From Thermomonas paludicola (GTDB taxonomy: Bacteria; Pseudomonadota; Gammaproteobacteria; Xanthomonadales; Xanthomonadaceae): DNA of 64,000 nt. The notes beneath the pieces were generated by a model that was not told the DNA's origin, searched no databases, and saw only the letters and a list, made by a program, of their open reading frames with translations. Both the position numbers and the translations under genes were made by a program. Positions 21,587-31,253 of this stretch are shown piece after piece (within the stretch, counting starts at the first letter, position 1; each line of letters begins with the position of its first letter). The DNA lies in NCBI RefSeq assembly GCF_024498955.1, contig NZ_CP093311.1, positions 496,001-560,000 of the forward strand, read 5' to 3'.

Positions 21587-22075
21587 TCAGTCAGTGGTTT
21601 CGAAGCGATTGGCCTCGACGTTCTTGCGCACCTTCAGCGGGTCCCAGATGCGCCCGTTCATGGCGATGTACACGCCATCGGGCAGCGACTGCACCGCACC
21701 GATCGCGCAGCCGATGTTGAATTCGGCGTCCGAGCCGCGGAAGCGCGCCGGGCTGAGTGCCCCGGTCATGACGATGGTCTTGCCCGGGATGGATTGCAGC
21801 ACCTTGCCGGTGGCCACCATCGAGTCGGTGCCGTGGGTGACCAGCACGTGGCGGGTAGGCTGGGCGGCGATGGTGGCGCGGATCAGTTCGCGGTCGTCGT
21901 CGGTGATGTGCAGCGAGTCCTTGCGCAGGATCGGGATCACGTTGAAGCGGAAGGTCACGCCGAGTTCGCGCAGGATCATGCCGATCTGCGGCTCGCCGAT
22001 CTGGTAATCGGACTTGTCATCGAAGTAGATCTTGTCGATGGTGCCGCCGGTGGTGACGATGAGTAGATTGTCCAT
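21587..22075 (-). CDS. Asparaginase-like protein, half length
   Basis: A 162-residue protein equal to the N-terminal domain of L-asparaginases, which normally have about 330 residues. It keeps both threonine motifs: VTTGGTIDKIYF (residues 7-18) and VTHGTDSMVATGKVL, plus VMTGALSPARFRGSD and the conserved end NGRIWDPLKVRKNVEANRFE. The C-terminal domain is absent; the gene ends naturally and the next DNA shows no remnant. Several Xanthomonads annotate such short forms as asparaginase-domain proteins, so it is probably an intact short family and not a pseudogene. It starts 41 bp below the sulfotransferase gene, last in the wrbA unit. Enzymatic activity is uncertain. Confidence 0.83.
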   Translation of the reverse strand: MDNLLIVTTGGTIDKIYFDDKSDYQIGEPQIGMILRELGVTFRFNVIPILRKDSLHITDDDRELIRATIAAQPTRHVLVTHGTDSMVATGKVLQSIPGKTIVMTGALSPARFRGSDAEFNIGCAIGAVQSLPDGVYIAMNGRIWDPLKVRKNVEANRFETTD

Positions 22076-22116
22076 GCGCGCATTTTCCGCTGAATGTCGG
22101 GGGGATGGAACCCGGC

Positions 22117-23691
22117 CTATGGAAACGTGGCCAGTGCCTTGCGCAGCGGGTCGAGCAGCGTGCCGTAAGCCCGCGCACGCGCGGTGTCGCCGCGCAGTGG
22201 CTGGCGTACCTGCGCGGCGCTGGCGGTGCGCACGCTGCGCTGGGCCAGGTGGAAGTCCAGGCTGGCCGGGTCGAACGCCAGCCCGCAGTCGTCCAGCAGG
22301 GCATGGATGCGGTCCTCCGGCATCGCCAACAGTGCTTCGTAGTGATGCAAGTGGATGCGCGTCGGGGCGCGCGTGCGCCAGATGTCCATGGCGCGCTGGC
22401 TTACCTGCAGGACGGTGGCGATGTCGTGCAGATCGTTGGCGAAGTGCGGCTGGCTGTAGAACTGCTGCTTGAAGCACGACCAAGCGGTTTCCAGCGGGTC
22501 GCGCCGGGTTTCGATCACTGTTGCGGCCGGCAGCATCGCACGCAGGATGCCGGCGTGTTTCCAGTTGTCAGGCTGTTTGTCGGTGAAGCGTGGGCGCCGT
22601 GAGCGCCACGCTGCGGTGCGTTGCAGATACGCGTGCCCGAGCCGATGCCAGTCGTCGGGGCCGGCCTGCGCGACCCAGTGCGGGTAGGCGATGCCGAGCC
22701 GCTGCGACTCCTGCTGCAGGACGATGCCCAGATCCGGCAACTCGCTTGCGCCTTCGACTTGCGGATGTGCCGCCAGGATTTGTTCGAACAGGGTGGAGCC
22801 GGAGCGCGGCAGGCCGACGATGAAAATGACGTCATGGCCAAGGGTTGGATCGACCGGGGCCGGCAGCGCTGCGGATGCGGCAAGCGCCTGCTCGACATAG
22901 TGCCAAAATGCCTGCGCGCGCCACGGCGTCAGCCGTTTTTGCAGCGCATTGGCGTCGGCGAACGCCGCAAATGCGGCGTCCAATCGCCCTCGATCTTCTT
23001 CCAGCTTGCCCAGCGCGTGTCCCATCGCCACGCGGTCGCTGTCGGCGATGTCGTGTCGCCGCAGTTGCGCCTGCAACAGCGTGGCGTCGGCATCGGCCAA
23101 TGCCACGGTCTTGATGTTGGACAGTCCGCGCCAGGCGTCGCCGCAGGCCGGGTGCAGGCGCAGCGCGTCGTGGTAGCGCAGGGCGGCGGACTCGAAGCGG
23201 CCGGCATGGGTCAGCGCATCCCCCAGTAACAGGAGCGCGGGAAGCAGATCCGGTGCGAGGTTGGTGGCCTGCTCCAAGGCCTCGATGGCGCCTGCAGTTT
23301 CACCGCGCTGCTGCAGGTTCCTGCCAAGGTTGAACCAGGCCATCGCCTGGCCCGGGTCCAGCGCGCAGGCGCGTCGCCAACTTGCCAGGGCGGCATCGCC
23401 CGCGCCGCAGGCCGACTGCGCCGTGCCCAGGTCGGAGTGCAGCAGGGGGTCAGCGGGCGCCAATGCCAGCGCGCGCTGCAGGGTCGCCATCGCGAGTGGC
23501 GCGCGTTGCGTGTGCAACTGCAAGATGGCCAGATAGCGAAGGGGCTCGGGGTGTGCCGGGGCTAGCTGGCAGGCTTGATCGAGCAGGGCGTTTGCGCGCC
23601 CGGCATTGCCATCGCGCAGCGCGCGTGCGCCGGCGTGCACCATCGCGGCAACCTCCGGGGCAAGCCCGGCCATGCGCGGATCCGCGTTCAT
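22117..23691 (-). CDS. TPR-repeat sulfotransferase
   Basis: A 524-residue fusion of an N-terminal tetratricopeptide array (about residues 30-200, e.g. HPEPLRYLAILQLHTQRAPL and AMAWFNLGRNLQQRGETAGA) with a C-terminal PAPS-dependent sulfotransferase domain. The 5'-phosphosulfate loop is VGLPRSGSTLFEQILAAHP and the 3'-phosphate region is ETRRDPLETAWSCFKQQF. Such TPR-sulfotransferases modify proteins or small molecules; the acceptor here is unknown. The ATG at 23691 overlaps the DUF2069 stop by one base (TGATG), so it is coupled to it. No PAPS synthesis gene is nearby. Confidence 0.88.
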   Translation of the reverse strand: MNADPRMAGLAPEVAAMVHAGARALRDGNAGRANALLDQACQLAPAHPEPLRYLAILQLHTQRAPLAMATLQRALALAPADPLLHSDLGTAQSACGAGDAALASWRRACALDPGQAMAWFNLGRNLQQRGETAGAIEALEQATNLAPDLLPALLLLGDALTHAGRFESAALRYHDALRLHPACGDAWRGLSNIKTVALADADATLLQAQLRRHDIADSDRVAMGHALGKLEEDRGRLDAAFAAFADANALQKRLTPWRAQAFWHYVEQALAASAALPAPVDPTLGHDVIFIVGLPRSGSTLFEQILAAHPQVEGASELPDLGIVLQQESQRLGIAYPHWVAQAGPDDWHRLGHAYLQRTAAWRSRRPRFTDKQPDNWKHAGILRAMLPAATVIETRRDPLETAWSCFKQQFYSQPHFANDLHDIATVLQVSQRAMDIWRTRAPTRIHLHHYEALLAMPEDRIHALLDDCGLAFDPASLDFHLAQRSVRTASAAQVRQPLRGDTARARAYGTLLDPLRKALATFP

Positions 23692-24026
23692 CAGGTGGTT
23701 TGGCGACGTTCGCAGCGTGCGCGATAACCGGGCAGGCAGGCGGCATGGATGACCAGCAGCGCCAACACGGTTTCGCCCGTGGCCCAGCCGCGTGCGGCGG
23801 GCTCTGACCACAGCAGCATTACCGCGTGACTGAACCAGAGCAGGGCCAGCATGGCCGCGGTAAAGCCGGTGCGATGCCAGCCCAGCAGGGCGGCGATGCC
23901 CAGCAGGGCAGGCGGCAGAGCGAAGGCCAGCAGCCCCGCCAGCGTATGCGTATGCGCCAGCGACCAGCCGATGAACAGCGCCGCCAGCGCGAACAGGCAG
24001 GTGGCCAGGTAGCGTTGGGCGCTCAC
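23691..24026 (-). CDS. DUF2069-family membrane protein
   Basis: A 111-residue protein with three or four hydrophobic helices (YLATCLFALAALFIGWSLAH, LLAFALPPALLGIAALLGWH, FTAAMLALLWFSHAVMLLW) matching DUF2069, which often follows wrbA in gammaproteobacteria. Function unknown. It overlaps wrbA by 4 nt at its start and the sulfotransferase gene by 1 nt at its end. Confidence 0.83.
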   Translation of the reverse strand: MSAQRYLATCLFALAALFIGWSLAHTHTLAGLLAFALPPALLGIAALLGWHRTGFTAAMLALLWFSHAVMLLWSEPAARGWATGETVLALLVIHAACLPGYRARCERRQTT

Positions 24027-24616
24027 GCCTGCAGCCGCTTCGCCAACTGCGCCACGCGTCGTCCCAGCGCGCGCGCCAATGTGGCTTCGTCATCACTCAA
24101 ATGGGGATCATCCTGCGCACCCGCCACGTGGCTGGCGCCATACGGCGTGCCGCCGCTACGGGTCGTGTTGAGGGCGGCTTCGGTAAACGGGATGCCGGTG
24201 ATCACGCAGCCGTGGTGCAGCAGCGGCACCAGCATGGTCAGCAGGGTGGACTCCTGCCCGCCGTGCAGGGTGGCAGTGGCGGTGAACACGCCGGCCGGCT
24301 TGCCGACCAGCGTGCCGCTGGCCCATTCGGCGCCAAGCGTGTCGATGAAATGCTTCACCGGTGCGGCCATGTTGCCGAAACGGGTGGGGCTTCCCAGCAG
24401 CAGGCCGGCGCATTCCTCCAGGTCGCGCTTCACGACATAGGGCGCGCCCTCATCAGGCTCGGGGGGGGCTGCGATTTCGGTCACCGGCGCGACCGGGGGC
24501 AGCGTGCGCAGTCGTGCCTGCATGCCTTCCACCTCGTGGATGCCACGCGCGATCTGTCGCGCCAGCTGCGCCACCGAACCGCCGCGGCTGTAATACAGGA
24601 CCAGGATCTCGGGCAT
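24023..24616 (-). CDS. wrbA: NAD(P)H:quinone oxidoreductase, type IV (WrbA)
   Basis: WrbA is a tetrameric FMN-dependent flavodoxin-like enzyme that reduces quinones by two electrons, protecting against redox cycling. The 197-residue product has the FMN-phosphate loop LYYSRGGSVAQLARQIARG, the flavin motif LGSPTRFGNMAAPVKHFID and HGGQESTLLTMLVPLLHHGC. It begins the leftward unit wrbA - DUF2069 - TPR-sulfotransferase - asparaginase-like, with 1-4 nt overlaps in the first three. It is divergent from yihY (72-bp gap). Confidence 0.94.
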   Translation of the reverse strand: MPEILVLYYSRGGSVAQLARQIARGIHEVEGMQARLRTLPPVAPVTEIAAPPEPDEGAPYVVKRDLEECAGLLLGSPTRFGNMAAPVKHFIDTLGAEWASGTLVGKPAGVFTATATLHGGQESTLLTMLVPLLHHGCVITGIPFTEAALNTTRSGGTPYGASHVAGAQDDPHLSDDEATLARALGRRVAQLAKRLQA

Positions 24617-24676
24617 GTGCGGGAATCGGGCAAGGAATGCGGCAGCATATCCAAGCAGCGCGCCCTTGGCATCGGT

Positions 24677-24682
24677 TACGCT
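24677..24682 (+). promoter_or_regulatory. Possible -10 box of yihY, leaderless spacing
   Basis: TACGCT ends 6 nt before the ATG at 24689 and no Shine-Dalgarno is visible. The -35 is not convincing. The geometry matches the two better leaderless candidates at prmC and the NUDIX gene. Confidence 0.28.
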
Positions 24683-24688
24683 TCCCGC

Positions 24689-25966
24689 ATGGAGCCGCTG
24701 GATTCTATTTATCGTTGGAGCGCGCGCCTGCGCGACCCCGCGCGTGCGGGCAGCTTCCTGCGTTTCGTGCTGCGCCGCTTCCTCGACGACCGCCTGTTCG
24801 AAGCCGCCGGCGCGCTGTCTTACACCACGGCGTTTGCCCTGGTGCCGCTGACCATGGTGGCATTCGGGGTGTTGTCCGCCTTCCCGGTATTCGACGCCTG
24901 GAGCGATCGCCTCAGCGGTTACATTTTCGCCAACTTCGTGCCGCGCGCGGCGCGGGCGGTGTCGGGATACCTCACTGATTTTTCGTCCAATACCGGTTCG
25001 CTGACCACGGCGGGCGCGCTGGCGCTGATCATTTCACTGCTGGTGACGCTGGGCGGCGTGGAGTCCATCTTCAATCGCATCTGGCGGGTGCCCACCGCGC
25101 GCCCGAAGATTGGCCGCTTCCTGGTCTATTGGACGGTCTTGACGCTGGGGACACTGGTTGCGGCGGCCAGCCTGGCGCTGTCGACCCGCTTTTTCGCATT
25201 GTCGATCTTCGAAACCCTGCCGGGGCGCTGGCTGGAAGCGCTGATGCTGCGGCTGGCGCCGATGGGCATCGAGCTGCTTGCGTTTGCCGCCGTGTTCAAG
25301 CTGGTGCCGCATCGCACCGTGGCTTGGCGGCATGCGCTTGCCGGCGCGCTGCTGTCGATGCTGTTGTTTGAAGGTGTCAAATCCGGGCTGGGGCTTTACC
25401 TGGGCAGCTTTGACTCGTACCAGAAGATTTACGGAGCGGTGGCGCTGGTGCCCATCGTGATGTTGTGGATCTACCTGAGCTGGGTGTCGATCCTGTTCGG
25501 TGCATCGTTCGCGTCGTCGATGTCGGCCTTCCGCTACCAGCCCAAAGCCCTGCGTCTGCCGCACGGGCACGAGCTGTATGGCTTGCTGCGGATGCTGGGG
25601 CGCTTCCAGCAGGCGCGCGTGCACGGCAATGGCCTGAGCAGCGAACAAATCCTGCAGCTTGAGCCAAGCCTGACCGACAGCATGGTGCAGAATTTGCTGG
25701 GCCGGATGGCGCAAATCAACCTGTTGCAGCCTGCGGAGGGCGGGGCCTGGCTGCTGGCGCGGGATCTGGATGAGGTGCGGCTGATTGAATTGTACGAGGC
25801 TGGGCAGCTGCGCATTCCGATGGCCGGCATGCGGGTGGCGCAGCCCGATGATGCGCTGGGTGCGGCGGTGGCGGGCAGCGTGGAAAAGCTGCGTGCGCCG
25901 CTGCACGACCTGCTTGAGCAACCCGTGTCGAGTGTATTTGCAAGCGTCCTGGAGAATCGAGCCTGA
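24689..25966 (+). CDS. YihY-family inner membrane protein (RNase BN-like family, not a nuclease)
   Basis: A 425-residue protein of the YihY/virulence factor BrkB family. The first two thirds contain six predicted transmembrane helices; diagnostic stretches are RRFLDDRLFEAAGALSYTTA, LVTLGGVESIFNRIWRV, FKLVPHRTVAWRHALAGALL and YGAVALVPIVMLWIYLSWVS. The C-terminal 150 residues are a soluble helix-rich extension resembling a winged helix (QILQLEPSLTDSMVQNLLGR). The old RNase BN name is misleading, since RNase BN activity belongs to rbn/elaC (family knowledge). Its stop overlaps the next gene's ATG by one base. Confidence 0.9.
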   Translation: MEPLDSIYRWSARLRDPARAGSFLRFVLRRFLDDRLFEAAGALSYTTAFALVPLTMVAFGVLSAFPVFDAWSDRLSGYIFANFVPRAARAVSGYLTDFSSNTGSLTTAGALALIISLLVTLGGVESIFNRIWRVPTARPKIGRFLVYWTVLTLGTLVAAASLALSTRFFALSIFETLPGRWLEALMLRLAPMGIELLAFAAVFKLVPHRTVAWRHALAGALLSMLLFEGVKSGLGLYLGSFDSYQKIYGAVALVPIVMLWIYLSWVSILFGASFASSMSAFRYQPKALRLPHGHELYGLLRMLGRFQQARVHGNGLSSEQILQLEPSLTDSMVQNLLGRMAQINLLQPAEGGAWLLARDLDEVRLIELYEAGQLRIPMAGMRVAQPDDALGAAVAGSVEKLRAPLHDLLEQPVSSVFASVLENRA

Positions 25967-26517
25967 TGCGAATTCGAAATTTCGCGCTGCCGTTGTTGCT
26001 GGCGCTGGCGTCATGCAAGCCGGCGTCCGACAGCGCGCCGACCGCGCCGCAGGCCGCTGCTGCGAAGCCGGCAGCGCAGGCGCAGCCGGTCGCGGTGGGC
26101 CAGCGTCCCTCACTGCAGGTCACCACGCTGGAAGGTGCGGGGTTCGACCTTGCGCAGCAGCGCGGGAAATGGGTGGTCGTCAACTACTGGGCCACCTGGT
26201 GCGGCCCGTGCTTGCAGGAAATGCCGGAACTGTCGGCTCTGGCGGCCATGCGCCAGTACATCGTGGTGATCGGCCTGGCGTACGAGGAGACGACCGCGGA
26301 CGAGCTGCGTGCGTTCCTGAAGGCGCGCCCGGTGATGTATCCGATCGCGCTGATCGATGTGTACGACCCGCCCAGGGATTTTGGTGCGCCGCGTGGCTTG
26401 CCCACCAGCTGGCTGATTCGGCCGGATGGCACGTTGGCGCGCAGGTACACCGGCCCGGTCACCGCGCGCATGCTGGAAGATGACATTGCCCGCTTCGGTG
26501 GTCCGAAGGCGGGCTGA
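25966..26517 (+). CDS. TlpA/ResA-like thioredoxin-fold lipoprotein
   Basis: A 183-residue envelope thiol-disulfide protein. The N-terminus is a lipoprotein signal with lipobox ALASC (Cys17), then an alanine/proline-rich tether and a thioredoxin fold with the active site NYWATWCGPCLQEMPEL. The cis-proline loop is GLPTSWLIRPDG. TlpA-type proteins reduce periplasmic disulfides, for example in cytochrome c maturation, but no ccm genes are nearby. The ATG at 25966 overlaps the yihY stop (TGATG). Confidence 0.9.
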   Translation: MRIRNFALPLLLALASCKPASDSAPTAPQAAAAKPAAQAQPVAVGQRPSLQVTTLEGAGFDLAQQRGKWVVVNYWATWCGPCLQEMPELSALAAMRQYIVVIGLAYEETTADELRAFLKARPVMYPIALIDVYDPPRDFGAPRGLPTSWLIRPDGTLARRYTGPVTARMLEDDIARFGGPKAG

Positions 26518-26682
26518 GGTGGGCGCGCGCGTTTGGTGATGTCCGCTTCGCGCGCCGCTTCGCGATGTCCGTTTGCAGGCGGGGAGTTCGTTGTCTTGCA
26601 GCAAGGGGCAGGGGGCCATGCAAAGCACACGCGTGCATCACCTGCTGTCGGGCAATCGCGGATGGGATGAATCGGGCAGGGC

Positions 26683-28440
26683 ATGATCGGCAACTTCATC
26701 GGGGAATTGAAACGGCGCAACGTGTTCCGTGCGGCCGTGCTGTATCTCGGCGCGGTGTGGGCATTGGCGCAGGGCATTGCCCAACTGGGCCCGGAGCTGG
26801 GCGCGCCGGAACAGGCCACGCGCTGGTTCGTGATCGCCAGTGCGATCGGTTTCCCGTTCTGGGTGACGTTCTCGTGGTTCTACGAACTCACCTCCAGCGG
26901 CATCAAGCGCGAGAGTGAAATTTCGCCGGAAGTGCGGGCGGGACAGTCGCATCGCAAAATCGACATGGTCATCATCGGCGTGCTGGCGATTGCGGTGGTG
27001 CTGTTGCTGACCGATCGCTTTCTGGAGCGAACCGCCCCCGGGCCCGCGGTGGCTGCGGCCATTCCCGCTGACAATTCCATCGCGGTGCTGCCGTTCGACA
27101 ACGAGAGCGGTGACAAGGAACAGCAGTATTTTTCCGATGGCCTGTCGGAAGGCTTCATCATCACGCTGTCGCAGGTGGACGGGCTGCGCGTCATCAATCG
27201 CAAATCCTCGTTCCAGTTCCGCGACAAGCAGGATGACAGCCGGGGCATTGCCGCCCGCCTGGGCGTGGCCAATCTTCTGGAAGGCAGCGTGCGCCGGATG
27301 GGCGACACGGTGCGCATCAGCGCCAGCCTGATTCGCGCCTCCGATGGCAGCACGCTGTGGGCGAGCAGTTATGACCGCCCCTACAAGGACCTGTTCGCGC
27401 TGCAAGATCAGATCGTGGGCGAGGTTGCCGGGGCGCTGAAGGCGCGGCTGCAGCCAGCGCAAGCGCATGCACGGCAGGGCGACCGCCCGCCCAGTGGCAA
27501 TCTGGAGGCCTATGCCGCGTACATGAAGGCGCAGGCCTCCACCGATACGCAGGAAGCGATCGCCCAGTTCGACCGCGCGCTCCAGCTGGACCCGGACTAT
27601 GCGCTGGCGTGGTCGATGAAGGCGCGCACGCTGATCGATGCGGTTTCCGGCGGCATGCCCGAGAACGATGCCGCCGTGGCGTTCACCCAGGCAGACGCCG
27701 CCGTTGCGCAGGCGATGCGGCTGGCGCCGACGCAGGCCTCGACCCATGTCGCGCGCGGCATGTTGCTGATGGTGCGCGATTTCAACTGGCAGGGCGGGGA
27801 GGCGGAGCTCAAGCGCGCCGTGCAGCTGGAGCCCGAGAACGGCGATGCGCTGTTCCAGCTGGGCGTGGTGCTGGCCAGCCAGGGCGATTTGCGGCAGGCG
27901 GTGGAATTGACTCGCCGGGCGCTGACGCTGGATCCGCGCAATGCCCTCATCTATCGCTGGCTGGTGGCATACCTGATGCCGCTGGGGCGTCTGGATGAGG
28001 CCCGGCAGGCAATCGACAAGGCCATCGCGCTGGAGCCGAACGCGATCTACAACCACTATTTGCTGGCGAACATCGAGGTGCTGCGCAAGGACGCCGGTGC
28101 TGCATCAAGCGCCGCCGCGGCCGAGCCGGCGGGCGCGTGGCACGATTTTGCGCTGGCATTGGCCACCCAGGTCGGTGCGGATCGTGCAGCGGCTGCGGCG
28201 GCCTTGCAAACCTGCCTGCAGCGCTATCCCAGCGGCTGGGCGTTCCAGATCGCCCAGGTGTATGCGGCAAGCGGGCAGCCCGACGCGATGTTCGAATGGC
28301 TGCAGCGTGCGTGGCAGGCCCGCGACCCGGGAATGCAAACGCTCCTGTATGACGCGCAACTGCTCCGCTATCGCAAGGATCCGCGCTATCTGGCGCTGGT
28401 GAAGCAGGCCGGGCTGCCGGCCACCGCGCTTACACCGTGA
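26683..28440 (+). CDS. Membrane-anchored FlgO/TolB-N-like TPR protein
   Basis: A 585-residue protein. Order: a short basic segment (FIGELKRRNVFRAAVLYLGA) leading into two or three transmembrane helices up to about residue 120, a FlgO/TolB-N-type domain (IAVLPFDNESGDKEQQYFSD, GVANLLEGSVRRMGDTVRIS, TLWASSYDRP), then tetratricopeptide repeats (DALFQLGVVLASQGDLRQAV and similar). This architecture is common and multi-copy in Xanthomonadaceae and is related to the non-catalytic parts of adenylate-cyclase/CadC-type regulators. Function unknown; assembly platform or signalling is plausible. The 3' end overlaps ppk2 by 11 bp convergently. The 165-bp upstream gap has no clear promoter. Confidence 0.85.
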   Translation: MIGNFIGELKRRNVFRAAVLYLGAVWALAQGIAQLGPELGAPEQATRWFVIASAIGFPFWVTFSWFYELTSSGIKRESEISPEVRAGQSHRKIDMVIIGVLAIAVVLLLTDRFLERTAPGPAVAAAIPADNSIAVLPFDNESGDKEQQYFSDGLSEGFIITLSQVDGLRVINRKSSFQFRDKQDDSRGIAARLGVANLLEGSVRRMGDTVRISASLIRASDGSTLWASSYDRPYKDLFALQDQIVGEVAGALKARLQPAQAHARQGDRPPSGNLEAYAAYMKAQASTDTQEAIAQFDRALQLDPDYALAWSMKARTLIDAVSGGMPENDAAVAFTQADAAVAQAMRLAPTQASTHVARGMLLMVRDFNWQGGEAELKRAVQLEPENGDALFQLGVVLASQGDLRQAVELTRRALTLDPRNALIYRWLVAYLMPLGRLDEARQAIDKAIALEPNAIYNHYLLANIEVLRKDAGAASSAAAAEPAGAWHDFALALATQVGADRAAAAAALQTCLQRYPSGWAFQIAQVYAASGQPDAMFEWLQRAWQARDPGMQTLLYDAQLLRYRKDPRYLALVKQAGLPATALTP

Positions 28441-29206
28441 ACGCCTGGATGGGCTTGAGCGTGCCGTAGTGCTCTTTGGCCGGCTCGCCGGGCAGCGCTG
28501 GAAGGGCGGTCACGGGGGAGGCGATGCGGGTATCCGGCAGCCGGTCCAGGAGGTTGCGGATCAGGGTCAGGCGGCCCAGTTTCTGGTCGTTGAAGTCGAC
28601 CAGCGTCCACGGTGCGATGTCCGTGTGCGTGGCCTTGAGCATGGCTTCGCGCGCATGCGTGTATTCCGCGTACAGCTCGCGCGCCTTGAGGTCGATCGGC
28701 GACAGTTTCCAGCCTTTCAGCGGATCGTCGTGGCGTTGCGCGAAGCGTTTTTCCTGCTGCTCCTGGTCGCAGCACAGCCAATACTTGAACAGCAGGATGC
28801 CGTCATCGACCAGTTGCTGCTCGAACACCGGCGCCTGCCGCAGGAATGCCTTGACCTGCGCGTCGCTGGCGTAGCCCATGACCTTTTCGACGCCGGCGCG
28901 GTTGTACCAGCTGCGATCGAACAGGACCAGTTCGCCAGCGGCGGGCAGATGCGCGACATAGCGTTGGAAATACCATTGCGATTGCTCGCGGTCGTTGGGC
29001 TTGGGCAGGGCGACGATCCGGCACTGGCGCGGATTGATGTGTTCGCTGATGGCGTCGATCACGCCGCCCTTGCCGGCGGTGTCGCGCCCCTCGACCAACA
29101 CCACCAGGCGCTTGCCGGTGGCTTGCAGCCAGCGCGCAAGCGCCACGAGTTCAAGCTGCATGGGTTCCAGCAGGGCTTCGTACTCGCTGCGCTTGAGCTT
29201 GCTCAT
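28430..29206 (-). CDS. ppk2: Polyphosphate kinase 2
   Basis: PPK2 uses polyphosphate to phosphorylate nucleoside diphosphates (or monophosphates, by class). The 258-residue single-domain protein has Walker A VEGRDTAGKGG (about residue 39), Walker B VLFDRSWYNRAGVEKVMG and the lid-region residues KRFAQRHDDPLKGWKLSPID. The ~260-residue single-domain form with these motifs is class I-like, favouring NDP to NTP conversion; exact class is inference. It is the first gene of a pair with the HTH regulator, which lies upstream and overlaps by 4 nt. Confidence 0.94.
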   Translation of the reverse strand: MSKLKRSEYEALLEPMQLELVALARWLQATGKRLVVLVEGRDTAGKGGVIDAISEHINPRQCRIVALPKPNDREQSQWYFQRYVAHLPAAGELVLFDRSWYNRAGVEKVMGYASDAQVKAFLRQAPVFEQQLVDDGILLFKYWLCCDQEQQEKRFAQRHDDPLKGWKLSPIDLKARELYAEYTHAREAMLKATHTDIAPWTLVDFNDQKLGRLTLIRNLLDRLPDTRIASPVTALPALPGEPAKEHYGTLKPIQAFTV

Positions 29207-29559
29207 CGCTTCGGTGCTCGCTTGGCTGGTTTGGCCGGGGGGCCGGGCTGCATGCTGCGCGCAACTTCCAGCAGCGCGCCCTGCTGCTTGCTGCTCAAGC
29301 TGCGATAGGCCGCCAGCAGCTGGTGTTCGCCTTTGCTGCGGGCCGGGTCGAGGGTGCTGGCCAATTCGCCCAGCAGGGTGCCCGCGGGCACCCCGAACAT
29401 GCGCGCAAGCTCGGTGACCTGCTCCTTGCCGGGCAGCTTGTCGCCTCTCAGCCAGGCATTGACGGTGTTGATGCCGGCGCGCGGGATGGCGGTGGCGATG
29501 TCGGCGACGCCCAGGCCGCTGGCCTTGCTGAGCAGTCGCAGGGTGGTGTCGATCGACAT
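29203..29559 (-). CDS. Helix-turn-helix (XRE-like) regulator
   Basis: A 118-residue protein with an N-terminal lambda-repressor-like helix-turn-helix (IATAIPRAGINTVNAWL, about residues 20-40) and a short linker (LARMFGVPAGTLLGELAS) ending in a basic alanine/proline-rich tail (KPAKRAPKR). It is likely a DNA-binding protein; targets unknown. The ATG at 29559 has AAAGGAA upstream, which decides this start over longer readings. The stop overlaps the ppk2 ATG (29203-29206), so it may control or be co-made with polyphosphate kinase. Confidence 0.8.
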   Translation of the reverse strand: MSIDTTLRLLSKASGLGVADIATAIPRAGINTVNAWLRGDKLPGKEQVTELARMFGVPAGTLLGELASTLDPARSKGEHQLLAAYRSLSSKQQGALLEVARSMQPGPPAKPAKRAPKR

Positions 29560-29626
29560 CAGCGTTCCTTTGCGGGCTGGCGAAGGCCGAGTGTAGATCG
29601 GGCTCCGGCCCGCCGCACCTGTTTGC

Positions 29627-30073
29627 TCAGTCGAGCGCGAGCGAATACCACTGGGTCGCGTCTTCCTGCCAGCCGGCGGCCCGATACAGCGCGCGTGCCG
29701 GGACATTGTCGAGCGCCGTTTCCAGCGCGATTCCGGCGGCGCCATCGGCGCGCGCGAACGCGGCGGCGGCGTCCAGCAACGTGCGGGCCACGCCGGCGCG
29801 GCGCGTCGCGGCATCCACGTACAGATCGTTGAGGATCCAGGTCCTGGCGGTGCGCACCGAGGAGAACATCGGATACAGCTGGGCGAAGCCGGCGATGGCC
29901 CCGGCGCGCCTGGCCACCAGCACCACCGACTCACCGAAGCGCAGGCGTTCGCGCAGCCATTGCCGGGCACGGGGAAGGTCGGCGGGTTGCCCGTAGAACT
30001 GGCGGTAGGCGTCGAACAGCGCCGCCAGCGCGTCGAGATCGGCCGGGCCGGCGCGGGAAATGGATGTGGTCAT
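29627..30073 (-). CDS. GNAT-family N-acetyltransferase
   Basis: A 148-residue acetyltransferase with the GNAT core: ISRAGPADLDALAALFDAYR, the beta4 strand WILNDLYVDAATRRAGVART giving the acetyl-CoA pyrophosphate loop (RRAGVA), and the C-terminal LETALDNVPARALYRAAGWQ. Substrate unknown. The ATG at 30073 has AAGGGATC upstream; the frame extends to 30175, but those codons run through a REP-like sequence and are not expected to be translated. It lies between the HTH gene and prfA on the same strand. Confidence 0.88.
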   Translation of the reverse strand: MTTSISRAGPADLDALAALFDAYRQFYGQPADLPRARQWLRERLRFGESVVLVARRAGAIAGFAQLYPMFSSVRTARTWILNDLYVDAATRRAGVARTLLDAAAAFARADGAAGIALETALDNVPARALYRAAGWQEDATQWYSLALD

Positions 30074-30164
30074 GGGTGATCCCTTGTTCGTCATGCCCGC
30101 GCAGGCAGGCAGGCGGTGTTCCGGTCGATGGGCAGGCGCGCGGCCACGCGCACGGGTGCCTGGC

Positions 30165-31249
<1,085 letters not shown>

Positions 31250-31253
<4 letters not shown>

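Noticed and set aside
26538..26571. Two direct copies of GATGTCCG between the TlpA-like gene and the TPR gene
   Set aside because: Only 8 bp long, unclear spacing significance and expected by chance at this scale.
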